From Clostridioides difficile (GTDB lineage: Bacteria > Bacillota > Clostridia > Peptostreptococcales > Peptostreptococcaceae): a DNA stretch of 64,000 nucleotides. The translations under genes were made by a program, and so were the position numbers. The notes under the pieces are model-generated. The model was not told where the DNA came from and ran no database searches. It saw nothing but the letters and a program-made list of their open reading frames with translations. Where the stretch lies: positions 3,782,001-3,846,000 of the forward strand of contig CP103804.1 in assembly GCA_024919175.1 (NCBI GenBank), given 5' to 3'. Below, piece after piece: positions 35,697 through 44,182 of this stretch (the first letter of the stretch is position 1; each line of letters opens with the position of its first letter).

Positions 35697-36306
35697 ATTC
35701 CTATCCCCTTTTTTTGATTTTTAAAATCCCCCAGGTGACTGACTTCATGTCATAAAATAATAAAATAAATGCTTTCTAAGTTGATTATATACTAATTTTC
35801 AGCACTTTGCTTTAGATTTAAATATTTTTTTAACAAAATTAGATAATACATAAAAATTTTATTTTCAGTGCCTAATTTAAGTTAATTTAACTGCTTATTT
35901 TTGGCTATTTTTTAATACTTGAGCCTACTTTTTTGATACTTTAGTTTAATTAAATTATGTTTTGATTTTTTAAAATCAATTTTGAATTATTTCTAGTCAA
36001 TTTTTTGATATTGTATCTTATTTGTATGTTTGTTATTTCTCACTACTTTTTGGACTTATTACAGATTTTTACTCCCTATACCATAATTAGTAAAAACTTC
36101 TTAGAATAGCATTTTTTGGACTAATTTTTTGAATTTTTTTTATTTTTCCTACTTTAATATTAATTATAGCTTCAAATTGAACATTTGTATATATTCATTT
36201 GAAGCTATAATTATTTTTTATATAAAATTTTTTTAATATTGCATTAATTCAGATATTATGACTACTTTTTATCTTTTAATGCATTTATTTTATATACTTA
36301 ATATTT
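35697..36306. other. 610-base intergenic region upstream of cooS
   Basis: This AT-rich region must carry the promoter of the Wood-Ljungdahl operon. A TATAAT lies on the minus strand at 35784-35789, about 90 bases before the cooS ATG, but no good -35 box matches, so an activator may be needed. A small inverted repeat TGAC-5-GTCA (near 35740-35752) lies between it and the gene. No open frame seen. Confidence 0.45.
36161..36213. terminator. long hairpin downstream of ptb
   Basis: A 17-base perfect stem (36161-36177 with 36197-36213). The T run lies on the plus-strand side (TTTTTT after 36213), while the ptb transcript comes from the other side, where T is sparse. Likely a ptb terminator of moderate strength. 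Confidence 0.55.
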
Positions 36307-37218
36307 TTATTTCATACTTTTAGCTACAATAGCCCCATATGCAATAGAATATAATTTAGATTCATGTGAATCAGCTCTTGATACTAAAACTATAGGAGCT
36401 TTTGCACCCATAATTATGCCTGCTGATTTAGAATCTGCCATATATGTAAAGGCTTTCCCTATACCATTACCAACTTCTATTGTTGGAACTAACATAATAT
36501 CTACATCTCCAGACACTTCACTCTTAAATCCTTTTATCTCACTAGCTTCTTTTGAAACTGCTAAATCAAAAGCTAAAGGACCTTCTACAATTACATTCTC
36601 TCCAAATTCTCCTGCTTGACAAGCTTTTGCTAACATATCTGCATCTACAGTAGCTTGCATTTTAGGATTTACTTTCTCCTTAGCAGCTAAGCATGCAACT
36701 TTTACAGTTTCCATACCTAAAGCTTTTGCTGCTTTTATAGAATTTTTTAATATCTTTGCCTTTTGTTCATAATCAGGAGCAATATTCATTCCTCCATCTG
36801 TAGTTATAAGTAGCTTATGGTATCTTTCTAGCTCATATACCATAACATGGCTTAATAAACTATCAGTTCTAAGACCATAATCTTTATTTAACACTTCTTT
36901 CAAGATAACAGATGTATCTAATAAGCCTTTCATTACAAAATCAGCTTCTTTACTTGATACTAATTTAACTGCTATTTCAGCACAGTCTTTAATATCATCC
37001 TTGTCAATAATTTTAATTCCACCCAAATCAAATTCTATTTCTTTTGATATTTCTCTTATCTTTCCTTCATTTCCAACTAGTATAGGAGTAATTATATTTC
37101 TTTCTACAGCATCCTTTATAGCCATTAAAACTTCTTTGTCGTGAGCTGCTGCTACAGAAAGTACTATTTTTTCTCCTCCTTTAAGCTGCTCTAAAATATC
37201 ATCTAATTTCTTTATCAA
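36307..37218 (-). CDS. ptb: phosphate butyryltransferase-like enzyme
   Basis: A 303-residue protein of the phosphate acetyl/butyryltransferase family: FVMKGLLDTSVILKEVL, RTDSLLSHVMVYE, TDGGMNIAPDYEQK and the end segment IIMGAKAPIVLVSRAD. Ptb swaps CoA for phosphate on butyryl-CoA or related acyl-CoA; length equals clostridial Ptb (about 300). No butyrate kinase gene is beside it, so substrate is uncertain. It lies upstream of the CO dehydrogenase operon with 610 bases between. Confidence 0.88.
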   Translation of the reverse strand: MIKKLDDILEQLKGGEKIVLSVAAAHDKEVLMAIKDAVERNIITPILVGNEGKIREISKEIEFDLGGIKIIDKDDIKDCAEIAVKLVSSKEADFVMKGLLDTSVILKEVLNKDYGLRTDSLLSHVMVYELERYHKLLITTDGGMNIAPDYEQKAKILKNSIKAAKALGMETVKVACLAAKEKVNPKMQATVDADMLAKACQAGEFGENVIVEGPLAFDLAVSKEASEIKGFKSEVSGDVDIMLVPTIEVGNGIGKAFTYMADSKSAGIIMGAKAPIVLVSRADSHESKLYSIAYGAIVAKSMK

Positions 37219-37301
37219 AAGTAACCCCTCCCTTATATATATTTAACTAAATAATACCATATTTGATATATCTTTTCTCAATTTATTTTTTATGTATAAA
37301 A

Positions 37302-37334
37302 AAGTGGTACAACATAATAAATGTTCTACCACTT
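37302..37334 (-). terminator. intrinsic terminator after the TPR gene
   Basis: AAGTGGTA at 37302-37309 pairs with TACCACTT at 37327-37334, extended inside by AACAT/ATGTT; T run follows on the minus strand. Confidence 0.8.
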
Positions 37335-37428
37335 CGTCAATAAAATCTAATAAATTTAAATAACATCAAATAAAACTTAATAACATCAAGTTCAACCTAA
37401 TAGAGTCTAATACAGCTTAACAACATTC

Positions 37429-38571
37429 TTACTTGTTTATGCCAAGCTCTCTTAGACAAGCAATCGTAATCTCATCTTGCGGATTTAATTCATAAGCTCT
37501 TTCTATATAGTAAGTTGCATCATCAATATCACCATTGTTTAAGTAAGCCATACCTAAATTACAAAGAATTTCTGGGTCCTCTTTTATCTTGGCCGCTTGC
37601 TCAAAATACTCTATTGCTTTATCTAAATTGTTTTTAGAAGCTTCACAAAGCCCTAATTCAACTATAGCATCTACTTGCTTAGGTTTTATTACTAATATCT
37701 TCTCAAAATACATTTTAGCCTGCTCTATTTCGCCCATACCCTTATATCCAAGTCCTATCATAAACAATAAGTTCCACCAATCCATATGTTCTTCTTCTAA
37801 TGGCAGTAGTTTTTCTAATCCTTCTTTAAACTTACCATGGAATATAAGTGTATATCCTTCTTCATACTGTACTTTAAAATCCATCTTCCCTAAGTTTTCT
37901 TGTATTTCAGCCACTAAGTCAGCATCCAAACCTAATCTTAATGCATCTTCCCATGAAAGTTTAGTCTTTAAATATTGCCCTTGATTATAATAATGATAGC
38001 CTAAATGATAATAACCTAATGCAAAATCATTATCAATATCTATTATCTTTTCAAGCTTAGCCATTGCCTCAAGTAAAAATGCATTCATAGCCTTATCATC
38101 TAGGTCTTTTTGATATTGCTTTGCTATCTCTTGACATACAATTGCATAGTTGTACATTGCATCTAAATCATCTGGATACATAGTTATAAATGCTTTTATA
38201 TATATTAAAGAATCTGTATGCTCGCCAATCTCAAAGTACTTTCTAGACATATATCCCATATATGCTTTTAAATCTAAATTAATATCCTTAGCCAAAGCAT
38301 CTAAAAACTTTTCATATTCTCCATTGTTTTTAAATTTACTATCTATACCAATTATATATATCATTGCATCTGCTATAGACATTGAGTTTAACTTATCTTG
38401 AGCAGTTTTTTCTTTTATTCCTTTTACTAGTACCTCATTTTTTATAGGTACATCTAGTCCACCTTTTGGAACATCGTAACTCTTTAATTTAAATTCTCCA
38501 CCATGCTTTATAGTTATAAAAGATAGTTCTTCGGCCTTCTTTAGCAAATATTTTTCTATTTTAAAATCCAT
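37429..38571 (-). CDS. tetratricopeptide-repeat protein
   Basis: A 380-residue soluble protein. The second half shows several TPR units (LGYHYYNQGQYLKTKLSWEDA, MIGLGYKGMGEIEQAKMYFE, ELGLCEASKNNLDKAIEYFE, NLGMAYLNNGDIDDATYYIE), each of 34 residues. The first 110 residues have no recognised domain. It should be a protein-binding scaffold. The radical SAM gene lies 17 bases upstream on the same strand, so the two are one unit and may work together. Confidence 0.85.
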   Translation of the reverse strand: MDFKIEKYLLKKAEELSFITIKHGGEFKLKSYDVPKGGLDVPIKNEVLVKGIKEKTAQDKLNSMSIADAMIYIIGIDSKFKNNGEYEKFLDALAKDINLDLKAYMGYMSRKYFEIGEHTDSLIYIKAFITMYPDDLDAMYNYAIVCQEIAKQYQKDLDDKAMNAFLLEAMAKLEKIIDIDNDFALGYYHLGYHYYNQGQYLKTKLSWEDALRLGLDADLVAEIQENLGKMDFKVQYEEGYTLIFHGKFKEGLEKLLPLEEEHMDWWNLLFMIGLGYKGMGEIEQAKMYFEKILVIKPKQVDAIVELGLCEASKNNLDKAIEYFEQAAKIKEDPEILCNLGMAYLNNGDIDDATYYIERAYELNPQDEITIACLRELGINK

Positions 38572-38588
38572 TGTTTCCTCCTAAACAC

Positions 38589-40343
38589 TTAAATCTCCAC
38601 TTTATGAGTTTTAGATTTCTCAAATATTTTTTTATCATCGTATTCAAATAAGACTATATTTTCTTCTTCTCTTATTTCTGTATTTATATTATTTTTTAAA
38701 TCCACAATATTAAATTTAAATGGTTCGAAATGAACATATTTTATTATATGTTTTGCTGGTTTATCAACAAAATTAGGTAGATATGTTGATAAGTTATCAT
38801 TATCTTGTAAAAATACATGACATCTATTCTTAAAGTCATCCACATCCAACTTATTAAAAAACTGTGGTATATTTGATGTCTTACCTAGCGAAATATAATC
38901 ATACTTTAATATATCATTAAATACATCATTGTCTATATTTATTTTTTCATTATAGAAATCCAGTAATATTCTGTATAATTGGTTTTTTCCCTGTGCCAAG
39001 TCAAAATACCCATTTTCATCAAAGTACTTAGCAAAAGCTTCAAAGAATTTAAAAGGACTTTGTTTGTAAAATCTGCCTATAATATATCTCATGGACAACA
39101 CAAAGTTTTTAGAATTGTAGTATCTCTCAAGTATATCTTCTATATCCTTTAACTTCAATGTTTCTTCATAGCTTATATAATTATTGTATAAAAACTCATA
39201 CGGAGCATAATCCTTATATTTAAATCCATGCTCATCTGCTACTTTTCTCATACCAGTACCTTTAATCATCTTTAAAAAGCCTAATTGTAAGTGTTCTATC
39301 CCTAGATTAAATACATCATTAAATGAATTCTCAAAGCTTTCATAATTCTCATAAGGAAGTCCTGCAATTAAATCTAAGTGCTGATGTATATTTCTATAAG
39401 ATGCTACTGTCTGCACAACATGAGACAACTTTTTAAAATCATCTCTTCTTCCTACTGCATCAAGTGTCTTTTCATTTGTTGATTGCACACCTATTTCAAA
39501 CTGGAAAAGCCCTTCTTTACAGTCAGCCAAAAACTCAAGCATCTTGTCATCTATTAAATATGCTGTAACTTCAAAATGATAGGTTGTGTATCCATTATCA
39601 TTTTTCATAAGAAAATCCATAATTTCCATAGCTACTTTTTTATTAGCATTAAAAGTTCTGTCAATAAATTTAATTTGTGATACTCTTGCATCTATTAAAG
39701 CTTTTAAATCCCTTTTTATTCTGTCTAAGCTGAAATATCTCAGACCAGGAATAGTAGAAGATAAGCAGTATTGACAGTTAAATGGACAACCTCTTGATGA
39801 CTCATAATATACTATTCTATTTTCATATTCCTTTGGATTTAAATTTTCATAAGGACTGGGAATCTCGTCCAAATTTTGAAGAAGTTCCATAGGTTTATTT
39901 ACTATTATTTCGCTTCCTTGTCTATATACCAATCCGTCTACATCTTTTATTTCTTTCTTTCCCTTAAGATGAAGCACTAAATCCCTAAAGATTAATTCTC
40001 CTTCTCCATAAAGTATATAATCTACAAAATCGTATTTCTTCATAGCCTCATAACTATCATAACTCACTTCTGGCCCGCCCAAAGCTATTTTAGTATTTGG
40101 TCTAATTTTTTTTAAATTATCACAAAGTTTAACTATATCTCCTATATTCCAGATATACGTTGAGAATAAAATTATATCATATTCATTTTTGTATATATCC
40201 TTTAAAATATAGTCTAAGTCATTGTTTATCGTATATTCTTTCATATCGACTTCTATCAAATCCCTTACAAATTCTTTTAGGTATCTTATAGCTAAATTTG
40301 TATGAATAAACTTAGAATTCAATGTTGTTAATAAAATTTTCAA
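38589..40343 (-). CDS. B12-binding-domain radical SAM protein (DUF4080 type)
   Basis: A 584-residue protein. Residues 1-140 form a cobalamin-binding-like Rossmann domain (LLTTLNSKFIHTNLAIRYLKE, ALGGPEVSYDS). The radical SAM core begins near 190 with GCPFNCQYC (CxxxCxxC). A C-terminal domain of about 200 residues resembles DUF4080. It is cytosolic; the reaction is unknown. Start is TTG at 40343, preceded by AGAGGTGAG. Co-transcribed with the TPR gene. Confidence 0.85.
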   Translation of the reverse strand: MKILLTTLNSKFIHTNLAIRYLKEFVRDLIEVDMKEYTINNDLDYILKDIYKNEYDIILFSTYIWNIGDIVKLCDNLKKIRPNTKIALGGPEVSYDSYEAMKKYDFVDYILYGEGELIFRDLVLHLKGKKEIKDVDGLVYRQGSEIIVNKPMELLQNLDEIPSPYENLNPKEYENRIVYYESSRGCPFNCQYCLSSTIPGLRYFSLDRIKRDLKALIDARVSQIKFIDRTFNANKKVAMEIMDFLMKNDNGYTTYHFEVTAYLIDDKMLEFLADCKEGLFQFEIGVQSTNEKTLDAVGRRDDFKKLSHVVQTVASYRNIHQHLDLIAGLPYENYESFENSFNDVFNLGIEHLQLGFLKMIKGTGMRKVADEHGFKYKDYAPYEFLYNNYISYEETLKLKDIEDILERYYNSKNFVLSMRYIIGRFYKQSPFKFFEAFAKYFDENGYFDLAQGKNQLYRILLDFYNEKINIDNDVFNDILKYDYISLGKTSNIPQFFNKLDVDDFKNRCHVFLQDNDNLSTYLPNFVDKPAKHIIKYVHFEPFKFNIVDLKNNINTEIREEENIVLFEYDDKKIFEKSKTHKVEI

Positions 40344-40477
40344 ATATTTCTCACCTCTTTTTAATATTATACTGCTTTTTGTACCCCTTATAGGTTAAAA
40401 TAGTATATGTAAAGTCTATATAACATTTATATAATTAGATTATTAATTTCAAGTAATGTGAGGAAAGGAAGTTTTTT

Positions 40478-40684
40478 ATGGAATTAATTGAAAAAGTATC
40501 TATCAACTCTTTATCAAAAAGAGATTTACTGCTTATTATAAAGTCTCTTGAATACACTAATGAAAATACCCAAATTAGTGATTTTATCGACCTTAGAAAT
40601 AATATAGTAAAAGAATTATGTTTCTTAACTGACACTAAAGAAAAAGATTTTTTAGATTACTTAGAACAAAACAGTAATCTCTAG
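40478..40684 (+). CDS. small conserved-looking protein of unknown function
   Basis: A 68-residue acidic, helical protein without membrane segment, signal or motif that I recognise. It is supported by AGGAAAGGAAG before the ATG and by its convergent fit, four bases from the stop of the next gene. It is the only plus-strand gene in a long minus-strand stretch. The opposite frame at 40435-40635 lacks a ribosome site and is taken as a shadow. Confidence 0.6.
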   Translation: MELIEKVSINSLSKRDLLLIIKSLEYTNENTQISDFIDLRNNIVKELCFLTDTKEKDFLDYLEQNSNL

Positions 40685-40688
40685 TAAC

Positions 40689-41612
40689 CTAAACCTTTTT
40701 AAACTTTAATATATAAATACCTGATTTAGAATTTATCTTTATGCTTAATATATTATCACTAAAGGTTTTCGACATAACTGTTATTTGATTAAATATGGGG
40801 TCTATTGTAGTATCGCCTTCTTCAAGGCTTATAAGACTTCTTGGGTCTATTTTTTTATTATACATTTTGACCCCAATTTTATATTTTCTCAATTTAACAA
40901 CATATTCTGACATAGAAAAAATAAAATCTATATTATCTTCATTTAATTCAGTCTCTTCACCTAAAATAGATAATATAGATTTTTTCATGCTTTTAATTCC
41001 TTCATTTTCTACATTTCTGTCTTCTATATAAATATCATATAAAATATTTAAAACACTTGGTAGAATACTCTCTTCATCATAATCTTCATATTTTAAATCA
41101 ATATATTTATCAATTAATTGTATTGTGCTTATCCTTGCCATCTGAAACTTTACAATATCAGACTTGTCTAATTCTATAGAAAAACCTATTATCTTGTCTT
41201 TAATACTTTGTAGTAATTCGACATATTCAATTTTACTGTTATTTATAAGATTGTGCATGATAGAATTATACGCTACAGAGCTTAATAAATAATCAAATAG
41301 GTATTCTTCTTTTTTAAAGTAACTCACATATTTTTTTATTAGTTTAATAACCTCATCTTCACTTTTTTGAATATTAGTATTTGATAAAATTAATGGTAAT
41401 AAAATATTTAAAAAATTGATATTACCTATTTTTTCTCCATAAAATCTAAAGTAAATAAGTTCATCTTTCAATCTCTTTTCGTCTATATATACACATCTTT
41501 GAGTTTTATCATCTATTAAGGATTTTGTATTTATTATAATTAAATCTTTAAGAGCCTTACTTCCATTATTAAAAGAAGATGTGTAGACTTTTTTTATTAA
41601 TACGTCATTCAT
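40689..41612 (-). CDS. protein of unknown function, 307 residues
   Basis: A soluble, charged, mainly helical protein with no family I can name. No cysteine-rich motif, P-loop or membrane segment. The C-terminus turns to beta (IFNQITVMSKTF, SILSIKINSKSGIYILKF). ATG follows GAAGGGAT. It is a single gene between argS and the small convergent gene. Composition is like that of its neighbours, so recent transfer is not suggested. Confidence 0.65.
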   Translation of the reverse strand: MNDVLIKKVYTSSFNNGSKALKDLIIINTKSLIDDKTQRCVYIDEKRLKDELIYFRFYGEKIGNINFLNILLPLILSNTNIQKSEDEVIKLIKKYVSYFKKEEYLFDYLLSSVAYNSIMHNLINNSKIEYVELLQSIKDKIIGFSIELDKSDIVKFQMARISTIQLIDKYIDLKYEDYDEESILPSVLNILYDIYIEDRNVENEGIKSMKKSILSILGEETELNEDNIDFIFSMSEYVVKLRKYKIGVKMYNKKIDPRSLISLEEGDTTIDPIFNQITVMSKTFSDNILSIKINSKSGIYILKFKKV

Positions 41613-41657
41613 AAATATATATCCCTTCTCAAAAACTTAATTTAAATATCCTGCTAT

Positions 41658-41741
41658 TAAAAAAAAAGAGACAGCCCGTTAAGAAGCTGTCATATATAGG
41701 GGGATAGTAGTGTACAAAAATCATTGTAATCTACTATCTAT
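41658..41741 (-). ncRNA. candidate small RNA with C-rich single-stranded segment
   Basis: On the minus strand a promoter (41747-41776) is followed at the right distance by a hairpin (41738-41731 with 41710-41703, eight pairs, plus TAC/GTA inside). Then comes the unpaired CCCCTATATAT (41702-41692), then a terminator (41691-41686 with 41675-41670) with a long T run. The predicted RNA is about 80 bases. The same terminator may also end argS transcripts. The C-rich segment could pair with GGGGGA ribosome sites. Confidence 0.55.
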
Positions 41742-41746
41742 ATATT

Positions 41747-41776
41747 ATTATACGATACTACTTTTTTATATGTAAA
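41747..41776 (-). promoter_or_regulatory. sigma-A promoter of the candidate small RNA
   Basis: Minus strand TTTACA (41776-41771), 18-base spacer, TATAAT (41752-41747). It lies in the space after argS with no coding region behind it. Confidence 0.6.
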
Positions 41777-41866
41777 GTATCAGTTTTCGACATCCCTATA
41801 TTCTACAGTTATACAAATTGCGTACTAAGTTCAATTTTATTCTTTTTATTTCAACATTTTATTGTA

Positions 41867-43567
41867 TTACATTCTTTCTGGAGCGTGCATTCCCAACAGT
41901 TTCAGAGAATTTTCTAAAGATTGCTTCGTAGCTAACACTAAAGCAAGTCTTGCTTTTCTAATCTCTAAATTTTCCACTAAAATTGGATTGTCATGATAAA
42001 ATTTATTAAACGCTTGAGCTAAATCTAGCATAAATCTTGTAACTATATGTGGCTCATTCTTCTTTAGAGCAAGTAAAATATTTTTATTAAATGATTCTAT
42101 AACTCTAAGAACTTCTGCACTATCTTCATCAGCTAGTAAACTATAATCTATATCAGAAGTAATTTCTTCTTCTGCCTTTCTTAAAACTGCACAACATCTA
42201 GCATGTGTATATTGAACATATGGTCCAGTCTCTCCATCAAAACTCAATGTTCTTTCCCATGAGAAAGTATAGTCTTTTATTCTACTATTAGATAGCTCTT
42301 GGAATACTACAGCCCCAACACCTACTTGTTTAGATATTTCATCTACATTTTTAGCATCTGGGTTTTTAGCTAGTATAATATCCTTAGTTTTATCTATCGC
42401 TTGATTTAAAGCATCTTCTAAGAATACAACTCTTCCTTTTCTAGTTGACATAGTCCCTTCTTCAAGAGCTACCATACCGAATCCAACATGCACTAAGTCT
42501 TTTGCCCATTCATATCCCATAAGCTCAATTACTTTGAACCATTGTTGGAAATGTAGGTTTTGTTGAGAGCCAACTACATATATACACTTATCAAAATCAT
42601 AAGTTTCTTTTCTATATATTGCAGCAGCTAAATCTCTTGTCATATATAATGTTGAACCATCATTCTTAGTAATAAGTGCTGGTGGCATCTTATATTCCTC
42701 TAAATCAACGATTCTTGCACCTTTAGACTCTTGTAAAAGATTTTTTTCTTCTAATAACTCTATCACTCTGTCCATCTTATCAGAATAGAAACTTTCACCT
42801 GCTAAAGAATCAAATTCTATATCTAAAAGTTTATATACTCTACTAAATTCTTTTAGACTTTCATCTCTAAACCATTGCCATAATTCTTTTGCTTCTTCGT
42901 CACCATTTTCTAATTTACTAAACCATGCTCTTGCTTCATCTTCCATTTCTGGATGTTGTTCAGCTTCTTCATGGAATCTTACATATAGTTTTAATAATTC
43001 TGGGATTGGATTAGATTCTACTACTTCCTTTTCTCCCCACTTTTTAAAGGCCACTATTAACTTACCAAATTGAGTTCCATAGTCACCTAAATGATTTATT
43101 CTTATAGTTTTGTATCCTTGTGATTCATATATCTTATATAGAGCATTACCTATTACTGTAGTTCTTATATGCCCTATATGGAAAGGTTTTGCTATATTTG
43201 GAGAAGAGTATTCAACTATTACAGTTTTATCTTTTCCAAAATCACTGCGACCATAATTTTCTTTTTCATCCAATACTTTTTTGATTACAGTTTCAGCTAA
43301 TTGAGATTTATTTACAAAGAAATTCACATATCCGCCTAATTGTATTACTTTCGTTATCTCTCCACTAGCTTCTATACTTTCTGCTAATTCACTTGCTATC
43401 ATGTTTGGAGCTTTTCTAAACACTTTAGCTAATTTAAAGCATGGAAAAGCATAGTCACCCATGTCCTTGTTTGGTGGAACTTCTATAAGTGCCTCTATCT
43501 CTTCTATCGACAGTTCTTCTATTTTCTCTTTAAGGCAATTTGATATTGCTACCTTGAAATCTTGCAT
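41867..43567 (-). CDS. argS: arginyl-tRNA synthetase
   Basis: A 566-residue class I synthetase. HIGH motif in SSPNIAKPFHIGHIRTTVIG near residue 125. The KMSKS counterpart is MSTRKGRVV near 375. N-terminal Add1-like and C-terminal DALR anticodon-binding domains are present (GPYVQYTHARCCAVLRKA). Charges tRNA-Arg in the cytosol. AGAGAGGAG precedes the ATG. Confidence 0.97.
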   Translation of the reverse strand: MQDFKVAISNCLKEKIEELSIEEIEALIEVPPNKDMGDYAFPCFKLAKVFRKAPNMIASELAESIEASGEITKVIQLGGYVNFFVNKSQLAETVIKKVLDEKENYGRSDFGKDKTVIVEYSSPNIAKPFHIGHIRTTVIGNALYKIYESQGYKTIRINHLGDYGTQFGKLIVAFKKWGEKEVVESNPIPELLKLYVRFHEEAEQHPEMEDEARAWFSKLENGDEEAKELWQWFRDESLKEFSRVYKLLDIEFDSLAGESFYSDKMDRVIELLEEKNLLQESKGARIVDLEEYKMPPALITKNDGSTLYMTRDLAAAIYRKETYDFDKCIYVVGSQQNLHFQQWFKVIELMGYEWAKDLVHVGFGMVALEEGTMSTRKGRVVFLEDALNQAIDKTKDIILAKNPDAKNVDEISKQVGVGAVVFQELSNSRIKDYTFSWERTLSFDGETGPYVQYTHARCCAVLRKAEEEITSDIDYSLLADEDSAEVLRVIESFNKNILLALKKNEPHIVTRFMLDLAQAFNKFYHDNPILVENLEIRKARLALVLATKQSLENSLKLLGMHAPERM

Positions 43568-43744
43568 CTTGTTGCTCCTCTCTACATTGTTCCTGGTTTA
43601 TATTGTGCTTATCTCTTTATGTTAAATCAAATTTAGTGTTTTTTCAAGTATTTCATTACAGTGCAAAACACTTTAATAATTATGTTTTCTGTATATATTA
43701 AAAATACTATAATTACAGCTTTTACCTATATTATTATTGATTTT

Positions 43745-44161
43745 CTATAAGTCTTTTTCACTCTTAACTTTTATTCCTCCTTCTTCTAGTAACTTTGCTG
43801 TGATACCTTTCCCTGGTATTTTTTTACCTGAAAAACTACCATCATATATTAAATTACATCCACAAGAGGGGCTACCCTCTTTTAGTATTGCTTCGCTACA
43901 TACATATAATTTTGCTATTTTTAGAGTTTCTTCAGCCCCTCTTACAAAGTTTTCTGTTATATCTTTATTATCTTCTTTTGTTATTACTCTTCCATCAACT
44001 ATCTCAGCAGGTGGTCTTGGTGTAGATAGACCACCTAATTGTTCTGGACATACAAGGGTAAATGCTTTACCTCTTAGGTATTCTTTTACTTTTTCATTTT
44101 CATTATTATCGCCACTATATTTACAATTTATTCCTATTAAACATGCAGATACTAATATCAT
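43745..44161 (-). CDS. DUF523 family protein
   Basis: A 138-residue protein with the DUF523 pattern: ILVSACLIGINCKYSG at the N-terminus, VCPEQLGGLSTPRPPAEI in the middle, and GSPSCGCNLIYDG near 110. Conserved cysteines suggest metal or cluster binding; function unknown. It lies 21 bases after mutS2 and is likely co-transcribed with it. Confidence 0.88.
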   Translation of the reverse strand: MILVSACLIGINCKYSGDNNENEKVKEYLRGKAFTLVCPEQLGGLSTPRPPAEIVDGRVITKEDNKDITENFVRGAEETLKIAKLYVCSEAILKEGSPSCGCNLIYDGSFSGKKIPGKGITAKLLEEGGIKVKSEKDL

Positions 44162-44182
44162 AAAAATGTGCTCCTATACAAA

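Noticed and set aside
41699..41770. A 22-codon plus-strand frame starting GTG after GGGGGA near 41701
   Set aside because: The product is low-complexity and AT-driven, and the G-run is better explained as the complement of the C-rich RNA segment.
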